From AP-15 sp963736715 (GTDB lineage: Bacteria; Pseudomonadota; Alphaproteobacteria; ATCC43930; CGMCC-115725), in NCBI GenBank assembly GCA_963736715.1, contig CAVTQA010000007.1:248001-312000 (forward strand): a stretch of DNA of 64,000 nt, written 5' to 3'. Below the pieces are notes generated by a model that worked only from the letters and a program-made list of their open reading frames with translations, ran no database searches and had not been told where the DNA came from. Every line of letters starts with the position of its first letter. The first letter of the stretch is position 1. Below, one piece after another: positions 55,187 through 64,000 of the stretch. Position numbers and translations under genes: made by a program.

Positions 55187-55405
55187 ATGAACCGGCGATA
55201 TCGAATGCGGGTTCGCAAGAGAACCCTCGGATCAGCGCTTGCTATTTTGGGCGTGATGGTCTGGGCGATATCCGCAACCTTGCGCCTCGCGCCCGACGGT
55301 CACCGGGACGTCTCGATCAGCCATTTCGAGGAACGTTCGCTCGGAGTGATCGCCGGCGGCGCATCGGTTGTCGGCGGCATCATTTTGCTCGCCACCGCCG
55401 TGTAA
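55187..55405 (+). CDS. Small two-helix membrane protein
   Basis: A 72-residue protein: basic start MNRRYRMRVRKRT, helix LGSALAILGVMVWAISATLR, a polar stretch with APDGHRDVSISHFEERS, and helix LGVIAGGASVVGGIILLATA. The ATG at 55187 was chosen because GGAGG lies eight bases upstream. The family is not recognised with certainty. It is followed by the MFS gene after 95 bp. Confidence 0.6.
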   Translation: MNRRYRMRVRKRTLGSALAILGVMVWAISATLRLAPDGHRDVSISHFEERSLGVIAGGASVVGGIILLATAV

Positions 55406-55500
55406 AACTATATCCCTGGCGTGCGGGTACCTTCTGCGGAAAAGCTCTACCGCACGGCACGAGCAAAACCGCCCGCGGTGAAGCGTGAGGAGGAGCTTCG

Positions 55501-56832
55501 ATGACGGCAGCAGGAATAACGACAGACGCGCTCACCGAGCTCGAGCACCGGGTGCAGCTGCGCCGCGCGGTGATCGCCAGCACGATCGGCACGACGATCG
55601 AATGGTATGATTTCTTTCTGTACAGCACCGTCACGGGACTGGTCTTTGCCAAGTTGTACTTCCCGGAATCCGATCCGCTGGTCGGAACCCTGCAGGCATT
55701 CGGCATTTATGCGGTCGGCTTTGTCGCCCGTCCGATAGGCGCCGCAATCTTCGGCCATTACGGCGACCGCATCGGGCGCAAGGCGGCGCTGATCGCCACG
55801 CTGCTGTTGATGGGCATCGCGACCTTTCTCGTCGCGTTCGTGCCGACCTATGCGCAAATCGGCATCTGGGGTGCGATCATCCTGACCATCCTGCGTTTCA
55901 TCCAGGGTATCGGGGTGGGCGGGGAATGGGGCGGCTCGGTGCTGCTCTCGATGGAGTGGGCGCGCTCCGACCATCATCGCGGCTTTATTGCCGCCTGGCC
56001 GCAATTCGGCGTGCCGGCCGGGCTGTTCCTGGCGAATTTGGCGGCGCTGGCATTCAGCCAGATCGCCGGCACTCAATTCCTCGACTGGGGATGGCGCATC
56101 CCGTTCTTTTTGAGCATCGTGCTCGTCGGGATCGGCCTTTACATTCGGCTCGGCATACTCGAGACGCCGACCTTTGCGCGCCTGGTCGCGGAGAACCGGG
56201 TCGAGAAGACGCCGGCCCTCGAAGTGATCAAACGTCAGCCGAAGGAGATCCTGCTGACGGCGTTGGCGCGCACGGGGGAGCAGGCGCCGTTCTACATCTT
56301 CACGGCTTTTGTTTTCACCTATGGTACGACAATCCTGGGTGTCTCGCGCGATCTGCTGTTGGTCGCGGTGCTGACCGCCGCGGTGGTCTCGTTCTTCTCG
56401 ATCCCGATTTCGGGCCACCTGTCGGACAGGATCGGCCGCAGACGCATGTATCTGCTGGGCGCCGCGGTGACCGGAGTGTTCGGGTTTATTTATTTTGCCC
56501 TGCTCAACACGATGGTGCCGGGGTGGATCTTTCTAGCCATCGTGCTGTCGCTGATCCCGCACGACATGATGTACGGACCGCAAGCGGCGCTGATCGCAGA
56601 ATGCTTTACCGGCCGGTTGCGCTACAGCGGCGCCTCGATCGGCTATCAGCTGGCCTCGGTATTTGCCGGCGGCCCCGCACCACTGATCGCGACTGCGCTG
56701 TTCGCCCAGTTCAGATCGGGCTACGCGATCGCTATTTATGTCTTCGTCTGCGCCATCATCAGCTTTGCTGCCGCCGCGTTGTTGCCTGATTACACGAACC
56801 GCGACATCTCCGAGGAATACGACAAGAAATAG
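55501..56832 (+). CDS. MFS transporter, metabolite:H+ symporter (MHS/ProP-like) family
   Basis: A 443-residue 12-helix transporter. RRAVIASTIGTTIEWYDFFL is the MHS start, FGHYGDRIGRKAALIATLLL and ISGHLSDRIGRRRMYLLGAA are the two RGxxxDRxGR-type loops, and RFIQGIGVGGEWGGSVLLSM is the conserved helix 4-5 loop. MHS members import organic acids such as citrate, shikimate or aromatic acids, or osmolytes. The ATG at 55501 follows GAGGAGG. The substrate is not defined by the sequence. Confidence 0.92.
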   Translation: MTAAGITTDALTELEHRVQLRRAVIASTIGTTIEWYDFFLYSTVTGLVFAKLYFPESDPLVGTLQAFGIYAVGFVARPIGAAIFGHYGDRIGRKAALIATLLLMGIATFLVAFVPTYAQIGIWGAIILTILRFIQGIGVGGEWGGSVLLSMEWARSDHHRGFIAAWPQFGVPAGLFLANLAALAFSQIAGTQFLDWGWRIPFFLSIVLVGIGLYIRLGILETPTFARLVAENRVEKTPALEVIKRQPKEILLTALARTGEQAPFYIFTAFVFTYGTTILGVSRDLLLVAVLTAAVVSFFSIPISGHLSDRIGRRRMYLLGAAVTGVFGFIYFALLNTMVPGWIFLAIVLSLIPHDMMYGPQAALIAECFTGRLRYSGASIGYQLASVFAGGPAPLIATALFAQFRSGYAIAIYVFVCAIISFAAAALLPDYTNRDISEEYDKK

Positions 56833-57001
56833 TCGTCCGCGACAGAGATGCCGGAATGGCCGGCGCGGCTTCACGAAGGAAATCCACTGCTGGCAGTCAC
56901 CCCGTTACCCCTTCTTAACTAAAGGCGGATTAACCTCAAGGCGCAGTTAACGTCCAGCGTAAAATTCGGGTCTGCCGTCATCGTCAGAGCGAACTCTCAT
57001 A

Positions 57002-60000
57002 ATGAAGTTTTTCGCGAGCTTGCGGCAGCATCCCCCATCCAACCGCCGCCTCAACTTGATCGGCCTGGCGGTCGTTTGCATGACCATTCTTGCCGCCGGC
57101 CTGACGATCTGGGACCTGCGGCAGGAGGCGATCAAAACCTTTACGGAGGAAATCGAAAATCTCGGTGTCGCCTTTGCCGAACAGACGTCACGCACCCTGC
57201 AGGCAGTCGACCTCGTACTGGATCAGGTCAAAGACCGCGTACTCGGCTCCAGAATCGAAACCACCGCGCAATTCGAACAGCTGCTCTCCGGCAGGAAGTG
57301 GCACCAGTTTCTGGCCGATCGGCTGAAAAATTTGCCCCAAGCCGATGCCCTCGCCCTGATCGATGCGGACGGCAAGCTCATAAATGCGTCACGCCGTTGG
57401 CCGGTTTCGGCCGCCGATTTCTCGGACCGTGACTTTATCGCGTATTTTCGGCTGCACGACGAGCCAACCAGCTTTTTGGGGATGCCGGTAAAGAACCGTA
57501 CCAACAGCGGGCGGTCGATTATTGTCGCCCGCCGTATCAGCGGATCGGGCGGCGAGTTTCTCGGCACCATCTTCGCAACGATCCGGGCCGAGTATCTCGA
57601 AGAATTTTACAAGGCGATCACTCTGCCGGAACTCGGACCGGTCACGGTTCTGCGGCAGGACGGCACCATCTTCGCGCGTTATCCCCGTGTCGAAGAAGAC
57701 ATCGTCGGGCAGAAAATGCCGGCCGCATCACCGTGGTATCGGCTGGCCGAAAGCGGTGGCACTTTTCGTTCTCAAGAGGATGCCGCCGGGATCACCCGGG
57801 TGGACGCGGTACGTCCCCTGACGGACTATCCTCTGGTTGTCGATGTGACGATCTCAGAGGCGGCTGCCCTCGCGAATTGGCGTCGGCAATCGAGATTGAT
57901 TGCGATCGGCGCGGTATGCGCGGTCCTCGGCTTCATGGTCCTGTTTCGAGAGCTTGGCGCTCAATTTCGCGAGCTCGAGCAAAATCGGGCGAGACTCGAA
58001 CTCAACACGATGGAGTTGCAGCAGACCGCCGATGCGCTGCGCAAAAGCGAGCGCCGCCTGACCGAAAAATCGCAGCTCCTCGAAACGACCCTCGAACACA
58101 TGGATCAGGGTATCCTGGTGGTCGACGGGGACCGTATGGTCCCGCTCTGCAACCGCCGCGCCATCGAAATTATGGATCTGCCGCCGGAGCTGATGGCGGT
58201 TCAACCGCATTTCGACGATGTCCTCGCGTGGCAGTGGAGAAAGCACGAATATGGGCGCGACGAGACACTGAAGGACATCGTCAGGCGGGGCGGGGCTCTC
58301 GAAGAGCCACGGGTCCGCGAGCGCCGGCGGCCGAATGGGCGGATGATCGAATTCCGCAATGTGCCGCTTCCCGGCGGCGGGGCTGTCAGAACATTCACCG
58401 ACATCACCGCGCGCAAGGCCGCCGAGGAACAGATTGCCGCGGCGCGTCAGCAGGCCGAGCAGGCGCGTGAAGCCGCCGAAAAGGCTAGCCGCGCCAAATC
58501 GGACTTCCTCGCCAATATGTCCCACGAGATTCGTACCCCGATGAACGGCGTCATCGGGATGAATGGACTGCTGCTGCAGACCGATTTGACGACGGAGCAG
58601 CGCGAATGTGCGATCGCGGTGCGCGACAGCGCCGAGTCGCTGCTCGCGCTGATCAACGACATTCTGGATATTTCGAAGCTGGAGGCCGGCAAGGTCGACC
58701 TCGAAATCATCGATTTCGATCTCTTCGACACGGTCGAAGCCGCCGTCAGCCTGTTGGCGCCGAAAGCCCACGAGAAGGAGATTGATCTCGGTGTTTTCGT
58801 CGATCCGGCTGCCAGGGGCGGCTTTCGCGGGGATGAGACGCGGCTTCGTCAAATCCTGCTGAACCTAGTCGGCAACGCCATCAAGTTCACTGAGCATGGC
58901 GGTGTTTCGGTGGAGGTGGCGGTCTGCTCCGGTCCCGCCCAAGATTTGCGCCGCCTGCGCTTTGAAATTGTCGATACCGGCATCGGCATGTCGGAAGCCG
59001 TTCGTGGCAGGCTGTTTGAAAAATTCAGTCAGGCCGATACCTCGATTACGCGCCGCTTTGGCGGAAGCGGTCTCGGATTGGCAATATGCAAACAGCTGAT
59101 CGAGCTCATGGGCGGCGAGATCGGTGTCGACAGCACGCTCGGCTTCGGCAGCCGCTTCTGGTTTGAGCTGCCGCTGCGGCCGGCGATCAACCCGACCGTC
59201 GAGCGCCGGGCGTTGCCCGGCAAACTGGCGGGTCTTAATGTCCTGATCGTCGACGATGTCCAGATGAACCGGCGCATTCTGGCGCGTCAGCTCGCCGGCT
59301 TCGGCATCGAGGCAATGTCGGTCGATGATGGTTTCGCCGCGATGGCCGAACTGGAGCGGGCCTTTCATCAGGGTAAACCGTTCGACCTTGTCATCATCGA
59401 CCAGATGATGCCGGGCCTTTCGGGTGAAGCACTGGCCCAGAGAATCCGCGCGGCGGGGGGCCTCGCCGAGACCAAGATCGTGATTGCCTCGTCGGCCGGT
59501 CGCCACGGCCTCGCCGAAGGCATCTCCGGAATTATCGATGCGGTACTGACCAAACCGGTCCGCGAGCAGTCCCTGCTCGACGCCTTCGCACAGCTCTTCG
59601 GCTTTGCCGGTATACGGCGCACGGAGCCGCCCCTCACGCCGCTGCCGCCTTCCGGATCGGCCGGACGTTCTCTGCAAATCCTGCTGGCAGAAGACAACAA
59701 GATCAACCAGCAGCTGGTCACAATGCTGCTTCGCAAGGCGGAGCACCAGGTCGATGTCGTCGAAAATGGGGCACTGGCGTTCGAGGCCGTGCGCAATGCC
59801 GATTACGATGTCGTACTGATGGATGTTCAAATGCCGGTGCTCGACGGGGTCCAGGCGACAAAACGCATTCGCGCTTTGCCGCCGCCCAAGAACGCGGTGC
59901 CGATCATCGCGTTGACCGCTCACGCGATGATGGGGGCCAAGGAAGAATATCTCGCGGCCGAGATGGACGACTATTTGTCGAAGCCGATCGATAATGGAGA

Positions 60001-60454
60001 GCTCTTCTCGCGGCTCAATGACGTGGCCGTGGGGCTCCTCGGAGGAGGAGGCGCGAGGCCAACTCTGGTTGCTGCCGATTGCCTGCCGCCGGTCACGATC
60101 GATCCTGCTCGCCTCGAGATGGTCGCGGAGGTCATGGCAGGAGGCGAGCCCTTGGGTGAGTTTGTCGACGTATTTCTCGCCAACGCTGCAGAGCGCATCA
60201 ATCAGATCCGCCGCCTCGTTGATTGCCACGACCTCGACGGGACCGGCCGGGAAGCCCATACCCTACTCGGGACGGCCGGCAATTTCGGGGCGTTACGGCT
60301 CAGCCGCCTTGCCGAAGAGCTGCGGGCGGCCTGCGATGCCGGAAACGCTCGTCGCGCCCGGGACGTCGCCGATGGGTTGACCGAGGCCTGGGACGCGACA
60401 TCGAAGGCGATGCGTGCCTGGCTCAACGATAAGACAGCGTCGCGCGCGGCCTGA
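57002..60454 (+). CDS. Hybrid sensor histidine kinase with dCache, PAS, two REC and Hpt domains
   Basis: A 1150-residue membrane-bound phosphorelay kinase. TM1 (about residues 17-38), periplasmic dCache-like sensor (about 40-295, with FSDRDFIAYFRLHDEP and RRISGSGGEFLGTIFATIRA), TM2 (about 300-318), coiled coil, PAS_7 (about 355-470, LEHMDQGILVVDGDRM), HisKA with NMSHEIRTPMNGVIGM (His508), HATPase (GNAIKFTEHGG, DTGIGMSE, GGSGLGLAICKQL), REC1 (Asp800 in LVIIDQMMPG), REC2 (Asp941 in VVLMDVQMPVLDG) and Hpt (His1086 in REAHTLLGTAGNFG). All phosphotransfer residues are present. No partner regulator is adjacent. Confidence 0.95.
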   Translation: MKFFASLRQHPPSNRRLNLIGLAVVCMTILAAGLTIWDLRQEAIKTFTEEIENLGVAFAEQTSRTLQAVDLVLDQVKDRVLGSRIETTAQFEQLLSGRKWHQFLADRLKNLPQADALALIDADGKLINASRRWPVSAADFSDRDFIAYFRLHDEPTSFLGMPVKNRTNSGRSIIVARRISGSGGEFLGTIFATIRAEYLEEFYKAITLPELGPVTVLRQDGTIFARYPRVEEDIVGQKMPAASPWYRLAESGGTFRSQEDAAGITRVDAVRPLTDYPLVVDVTISEAAALANWRRQSRLIAIGAVCAVLGFMVLFRELGAQFRELEQNRARLELNTMELQQTADALRKSERRLTEKSQLLETTLEHMDQGILVVDGDRMVPLCNRRAIEIMDLPPELMAVQPHFDDVLAWQWRKHEYGRDETLKDIVRRGGALEEPRVRERRRPNGRMIEFRNVPLPGGGAVRTFTDITARKAAEEQIAAARQQAEQAREAAEKASRAKSDFLANMSHEIRTPMNGVIGMNGLLLQTDLTTEQRECAIAVRDSAESLLALINDILDISKLEAGKVDLEIIDFDLFDTVEAAVSLLAPKAHEKEIDLGVFVDPAARGGFRGDETRLRQILLNLVGNAIKFTEHGGVSVEVAVCSGPAQDLRRLRFEIVDTGIGMSEAVRGRLFEKFSQADTSITRRFGGSGLGLAICKQLIELMGGEIGVDSTLGFGSRFWFELPLRPAINPTVERRALPGKLAGLNVLIVDDVQMNRRILARQLAGFGIEAMSVDDGFAAMAELERAFHQGKPFDLVIIDQMMPGLSGEALAQRIRAAGGLAETKIVIASSAGRHGLAEGISGIIDAVLTKPVREQSLLDAFAQLFGFAGIRRTEPPLTPLPPSGSAGRSLQILLAEDNKINQQLVTMLLRKAEHQVDVVENGALAFEAVRNADYDVVLMDVQMPVLDGVQATKRIRALPPPKNAVPIIALTAHAMMGAKEEYLAAEMDDYLSKPIDNGELFSRLNDVAVGLLGGGGARPTLVAADCLPPVTIDPARLEMVAEVMAGGEPLGEFVDVFLANAAERINQIRRLVDCHDLDGTGREAHTLLGTAGNFGALRLSRLAEELRAACDAGNARRARDVADGLTEAWDATSKAMRAWLNDKTASRAA

Positions 60455-60474
60455 CCGACTTTTCGAGACAGAGG

Positions 60475-61542
60475 TCAGCGGTGCGGGATGAGACGAGTCA
60501 CGTGACCCATCTTGCGGCCGGGCTGGATTTCGGTCTTGCCGTAGAGATGCAGTTTGGCCAGAGGATCGTTCAGCGTCTCTCGCCATTTGGCGACGTCGTC
60601 GCCTAACAGGTTCTTCATCACAGCATCGGAGTGGCGCTCGACCGAGCCGAGCGGGAGCCCGCAAATCGCCCGCACAAGCTGCTCGAATTGGCTGGTATAG
60701 CAAGCGTCGATCGTCCAATGACCCGAATTGTGCGGGCGCGGCGCGATCTCGTTGACGAGGATAGCACCGCTCTGCGTCACGAACATCTCGACCGCGAGCA
60801 CCCCGACGAGATCGAGCTTTTGGGCGACGTGGAGCGCGATCGCCTCGGCGCGCATAACGGTCTCTGCCGGAATTCGCGCGGGCGCGATCGTCGTATCGAG
60901 AACATGGTTGACGTGCTGGTTTTCGACCGGCGGATAGGTCGCCCGGGCGCCGTCTGCGCCGCGCGCAACGATAACCGAGATCTCGCAGGAAAAATCGACA
61001 AAATTTTCGAGGATGCCGCTCTCGCCCCCCATTCGGCGCCAAGCGTCCTCGGCCTTGATGTCCGGGGTCAAAGTCACTTGACCCTTGCCGTCATAGCCCA
61101 AACGCACCGTTTTCAGCACCGCGGGGTAGCCGAAATCGTGCATGGCGCGGAGCAACACGGTCGGGTCGGGAATTTCGCGGTAGGCGGCAGTATCGACATC
61201 GATCGAGCGAAGGAAGTCCTTCTCACGCAGGCGGTCCTGCGCGATTTCGAGAATTTCGGGCCGCGGCAGCACCGGTGTGAGAGCCGCGACCCATCGAACT
61301 GCCTCCGCCGGAATATTTTCGAATTCGAAGGTCGCGATGTCGACGGCGTCGGCGAACCGCTCGAGCGCCTCTCGGTCGGCGAAGTCGGCAACGGTGGCCG
61401 CGCCGCAAACTTGCGCGGTCGGGCTGTCGGGCTCGTCGGCGAAAACATGGCAGCGGTAGCCGAGCCGCGCGGCGGCCAGCGCCGTCATCCGACCGAGCTG
61501 GCCGCCGCCTAAAATGCCGATCGTCGCGCCGGGAGCTAACAT
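60475..61542 (-). CDS. purK: 5-(Carboxyamino)imidazole ribonucleotide synthase
   Basis: A 355-residue ATP-grasp enzyme converting AIR plus bicarbonate to N5-CAIR in purine synthesis. TIGILGGGQLGRMTALAAAR at the start, EKDFLRSIDVDTAAYREI, VLKTVRLGYDGKGQ and VLAVEMFVTQSGAILVNEIA (ATP-grasp Mg ligands) are standard, with RPHNSGHWTIDAC. It overlaps the end of purE by seven bases, the usual purEK coupling. Confidence 0.97.
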   Translation of the reverse strand: MLAPGATIGILGGGQLGRMTALAAARLGYRCHVFADEPDSPTAQVCGAATVADFADREALERFADAVDIATFEFENIPAEAVRWVAALTPVLPRPEILEIAQDRLREKDFLRSIDVDTAAYREIPDPTVLLRAMHDFGYPAVLKTVRLGYDGKGQVTLTPDIKAEDAWRRMGGESGILENFVDFSCEISVIVARGADGARATYPPVENQHVNHVLDTTIAPARIPAETVMRAEAIALHVAQKLDLVGVLAVEMFVTQSGAILVNEIAPRPHNSGHWTIDACYTSQFEQLVRAICGLPLGSVERHSDAVMKNLLGDDVAKWRETLNDPLAKLHLYGKTEIQPGRKMGHVTRLIPHR

Positions 61543-62036
61543 TCCCGGCCGGCGGGACGCTCTGCCACACCTTGTGTTTGCGCCTGTCGCCAGCCATCGA
61601 GAGCCTGAGCGACGTCGCCATCGCCCAGAGCGAGCACCGCCGCGGCAAAGAGCGCCGCGTTGACCGCGCCGGCCTGCCCGATCGCGAACGTCGCAACCGG
61701 GATCCCCGCCGGCATCTGGACGATCGAGAGCAGGCTATCGACGCCCTTCAAAGCTCTGCTTTCAATCGGGACGCCGAGCACGGGGAGCGGCGTCAGGGCC
61801 GCGGCCATGCCGGGAAGGTGAGCAGCCCCGCCGGCCGCGGCGATAATCAGCCGCAATCCGCGCGACTTCGCGGTGCGGGCATATTCAAAGAGGCGGTCAG
61901 GTGTGCGATGCGCCGAGACGATGCGAGTTTCGTAGCCTATCCCCAACCGTTCGAGAGTGCTCGCAGCGTGCTGCATCGTCTCCCAGTCGGACTGGCTCCC
62001 CATAATGATACCCACTGACCGACCGGCGTCGTCCAT
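61536..62036 (-). CDS. purE: N5-carboxyaminoimidazole ribonucleotide mutase
   Basis: A 166-residue enzyme moving the carboxylate of N5-CAIR to make CAIR. GIIMGSQSDWETMQHAASTL, RIVSAHRTPDRLFEYA, IIAAAGGAAHLPGMAAALTP and LPVLGVPIESRALKGVDSLL are the class I PurE motifs. First gene of purEK. The ATG at 62036 lies downstream of a short AT-richer stretch. Confidence 0.97.
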   Translation of the reverse strand: MDDAGRSVGIIMGSQSDWETMQHAASTLERLGIGYETRIVSAHRTPDRLFEYARTAKSRGLRLIIAAAGGAAHLPGMAAALTPLPVLGVPIESRALKGVDSLLSIVQMPAGIPVATFAIGQAGAVNAALFAAAVLALGDGDVAQALDGWRQAQTQGVAERPAGREC

Positions 62037-62157
62037 TCAACTCACTTTGCGAGCATCCTCGAGAGCCGTGATTATAGGAGCGGCAAAGGGTTGCACAAGC
62101 CGCCCCGGCCACAATCCGCGGTCGGCGCCGGGGTGCAACTTCGGGTGATTTTGCCCC

Positions 62158-62361
62158 TCAGGCGATGATGTCGGGCAACAACTCGCTCTCGATCTTGATG
62201 ATCTGGTCCTTGAGCAGCAGCTTTCGCTTTTTTAGCCGCTGCAGCTCGAGTTGGTCGACCGGAGCGCGAGTGCCGAGAAGCGCGATCACTTCGTCGAGAT
62301 CGCGGTGTTCGGTTTTCAGCGCGGCGAGCTTTGCTTTCAGTGCTTCGGCGTCGAGGTCCAT
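62158..62361 (-). CDS. YdcH/DUF465 family small coiled-coil protein
   Basis: A 67-residue protein: DLDAEALKAKLAALKTEHRD, LDEVIALLGTRAPVDQLELQ and RLKKRKLLLKDQIIKIESEL, the DUF465 pattern of a helical hairpin. The ATG at 62361 with GAGG eight bases upstream was chosen; the frame is open far upstream but without conservation. Function unknown. A second member begins at 63941. Confidence 0.9.
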   Translation of the reverse strand: MDLDAEALKAKLAALKTEHRDLDEVIALLGTRAPVDQLELQRLKKRKLLLKDQIIKIESELLPDIIA

Positions 62362-62576
62362 GGCCGTGCCTCGAGAGTTCAACATGATAAATAGCACCCC
62401 CGACGCGCCGGGCACCATCAGACGCGAGCATTCTTGCAAAAATGCGCTGTTGTGCGGCTCTTCCAAGACGATCGGTACTCTTTTTTGCCGATCGAAACCG
62501 GCTGGCGGTCTCGATTTGGCACTTGGAGCGACGGATGCGGTCGCTTCGCCGGCTTTCCGGCGTATTGTGAACGGCG

Positions 62577-63182
62577 GTGCCTGTTGCCGAGTTGACTCCG
62601 TCATCCGGCGCCGATCCCGACGGCTCGCGCTGGTGCGTACGGCGCGAAGATTGGGGATATGCCTGGCCGGTGGATAAGCCACAAAAACCCTTGGAAGAGA
62701 AGGCGTTTTGGCGTTTCTCGCTCGCCTTCTACGAGCGGCCGGGAGTCCCCGATGCGCTCATCGCGCTGCAGGACCGCGACGGGTTCGACGTCAACCTGAT
62801 CCTGTTTGCGCTGTGGCTCGGCATGTCGGGGCGCGGACCGCTCGGCGGCGATGCCCTGGCGGCGGCGCAACGCGTAGCCGGCACGCTCCGAAGCGAAATA
62901 GTCGAACCCCTGCGTCGCCTGCGCCGAAACCTCCGGCACCATCCCGACGGCGACATCCAGCGGTTGCGCGAAGGCGTGAAGGCGCTCGAAATCGCGAGCG
63001 AGAAGCTGGTCCAAGATCGTCTCGCCCGCCTCGCAGGGAGTGGGTGCGCGAAGACGGGTCCCGGGGACCGGCGAGCCGCCGCCCATGCCAATCTCGCGCT
63101 TTATCTCGGCGGGGAAGCGGTTCGGTGCAGGGAAGCAGCGGTCATCGAAGAAGCCCTCGACGCATTCACGCAAGATCTGTGA
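62577..63182 (+). CDS. TIGR02444 family protein (DUF2390)
   Basis: A protein of up to 201 residues with the family's core FWRFSLAFYERPGVPDALIA then LQDRDGFDVNLILFALWLGM. The C-terminal half is helical (LRREIVEPLRRLRR-like, LEIASEKLVQDRLARLAG). Function unknown. GTG 62577 is the earliest start; GTG 62670, just before the conserved EEKAFWRFSLAFY, is an alternative that fits the family length better. It converges on ubiX. Confidence 0.8.
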   Translation: MPVAELTPSSGADPDGSRWCVRREDWGYAWPVDKPQKPLEEKAFWRFSLAFYERPGVPDALIALQDRDGFDVNLILFALWLGMSGRGPLGGDALAAAQRVAGTLRSEIVEPLRRLRRNLRHHPDGDIQRLREGVKALEIASEKLVQDRLARLAGSGCAKTGPGDRRAAAHANLALYLGGEAVRCREAAVIEEALDAFTQDL

Positions 63183-63196
63183 AGCAGACCGACCTC

Positions 63197-63850
63197 CTAA
63201 TCGGCTGTGTCGCGCGGTTTGGCGCGGTCTTCAGCACTTGAGGGCTCGCCCCACCGTTTGACAACTCCGGTTTCCAGCCCGAATAGGTCGAGGACGCGGC
63301 CCAAGGTCTGATCGATCATCTCGGCGATGGTCTGGGGCTTGGCATAAAAGGCGGGTACCGGCGGAGCGATCACCGCGCCCATCTCCGAGAGCGCCGTCAA
63401 GGTTCGCAAGTGGCCGGTGTGGAGCGGCGTCTCACGCACTACGAGGACGAGGCGGCGCCGCTCCTTGAGCACGACATCCGCGGCGCGGCTCAGCAGCGTC
63501 GTCGTCACCCCGCTGGCGATCTCGGCCATGCTGCGGATCGAGCACGGAGCCACCACCATGCCGATCGTCCTAAACGAGCCGGACGAGATCGGTGCTGCCA
63601 GATCTCCGATCGCGTGGACGACGTCTGCGCGGCTGCGGACGAGAGCGGGTTTCAGGTCGGTTTCCAGCGCCAATGTGACCTCGGCCGCCCGGCTGATGAC
63701 GAGATGCGTCTCGACCGGCAGCGGACGCAGCAGTTCGAGCAGCCGCGCGCCGTAGATCACTCCGGAGGCGCCGCTGATCCCGACGATCAGACGGGGGCAT
63801 CCGGATTTTTCTGCACCGCCGCCCCTCTGCGAATTTAATCGTTCCGTCAT
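63197..63850 (-). CDS. ubiX: Flavin prenyltransferase UbiX
   Basis: A 217-residue enzyme making prenylated FMN for UbiD-type decarboxylases (ubiquinone synthesis). RLIVGISGASGVIYGARLLE is the FMN-binding start; PISSGSFRTIGMVVAPCSIR and LVLVVRETPLHTGHLRTLTA are conserved, as is PPVPAFYAKPQTIAEMIDQT. Standard length with a short extra N-terminus. No ubiD beside it. Confidence 0.95.
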   Translation of the reverse strand: MTERLNSQRGGGAEKSGCPRLIVGISGASGVIYGARLLELLRPLPVETHLVISRAAEVTLALETDLKPALVRSRADVVHAIGDLAAPISSGSFRTIGMVVAPCSIRSMAEIASGVTTTLLSRAADVVLKERRRLVLVVRETPLHTGHLRTLTALSEMGAVIAPPVPAFYAKPQTIAEMIDQTLGRVLDLFGLETGVVKRWGEPSSAEDRAKPRDTAD

Positions 63851-63940
63851 ATCTCCGTCCGAGGGTCAACGACCCTATAGCCGGCCGTTGTCACCGGCGT
63901 TAACATCGACTGCTGCCACCGTCTAGCAGGAGGACCGTGC

Positions 63941-64000
63941 ATGTCGCTGCAGGATCGCATCGAGGCGCTGAAGGAGAAACATGCGGCACTCGAACGCGCT
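63941..64000 (+). CDS. YdcH/DUF465 family protein, cut by window edge
   Basis: The first 20 codons are visible (MSLQDRIEALKEKHAALERA), matching the DUF465 N-terminus. The start has a GGAGGA site seven bases upstream. It is the second DUF465 gene in this stretch, divergent from ubiX. Confidence 0.85.
   Translation, partial: MSLQDRIEALKEKHAALERA

Noticed and set aside
56915..56950. Three TTAA boxes upstream of the hybrid histidine kinase, suggesting CtrA sites
   Set aside because: The CtrA consensus needs TTAA-N7-TTAAC; here the spacings between successive boxes are 11 and 13, so the match fails.

Overview
The window reads as chromosomal DNA of a GC-rich alphaproteobacterium. The evidence is the gene order pcm-tolC-popZ(DUF2497)-valS, the order lytic transglycosylase-dapA-smpB-NYN-folK, erpA next to xth, DUF465 (YdcH) genes near ubiX, and long high-GC antisense open frames. 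I cannot name the genus; a soil Hyphomicrobiales- or Rhodospirillales-type lineage fits. No rRNA, tRNA or CRISPR array was recognised.

Layout. 0-5.8 kb (minus strand): trehalose-to-alpha-glucan (GlgE pathway) genes. A TreS-maltokinase fusion runs off the left edge, and upstream of it lies a GH13-GlgE fusion interrupted by two single-base insertions. 5.8-17.8 kb: a catabolic block with an MBL-fold hydrolase, a ThDP enzyme, boxC and boxB (aerobic benzoyl-CoA epoxide pathway, without boxA here), a tannase/feruloyl esterase, a frameshifted phoH, a DapA-like aldolase, gentisate dioxygenase, an SDR and a carboxymuconolactone-decarboxylase-like protein. 17.8-23 kb: XRE regulator, SLC13 transporter with a CBS partner, a DUF1275 membrane protein and an IlvD/Edd dehydratase.

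23.1-25.6 kb is an accessory island of about 2.46 kb. It is bounded by 26-bp perfect inverted repeats, each abutting an outward copy of a REP-like palindromic repeat. It carries a small membrane protein, an orphan ribbon-helix-helix protein, an IS1595-type transposase tail with an ATGA-coupled passenger gene, a decayed XRE gene, a three-hairpin putative RNA and a dense array of dyads at its right end. This is the most unusual part of the window.

25.6-30.4 kb: polysaccharide deacetylase, DUF5681 protein plus an overlapping unknown gene, D-aminoacylase and a Rieske oxygenase. 30.5-48 kb is mostly core genome: slt, dapA, smpB, udgB, NYN nuclease, folK, pcm, tolC, popZ, valS, a lysine-2,3-aminomutase/EpmB-like radical SAM enzyme, a dual-RCK potassium channel, xth, erpA and an AceE-like transketolase. 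48-55 kb is a degraded accessory stretch: a second DUF5681 gene, fragments of a membrane protein and a GNAT acetyltransferase, an orphan ClpX-type zinc-finger protein, and a class III cyclase-ATPase-TPR gene with several frameshifts and a 1.2-kb tandem duplication of its TPR end. 55-64 kb: small membrane protein, MHS-family MFS transporter, a large hybrid histidine kinase, purE-purK, DUF465 genes, a TIGR02444 protein and ubiX.

A recurring theme is single extra bases that break otherwise well-conserved genes (glgE, phoH, cyclase). They may be real decay or uncorrected sequencing errors, and raw reads would decide.
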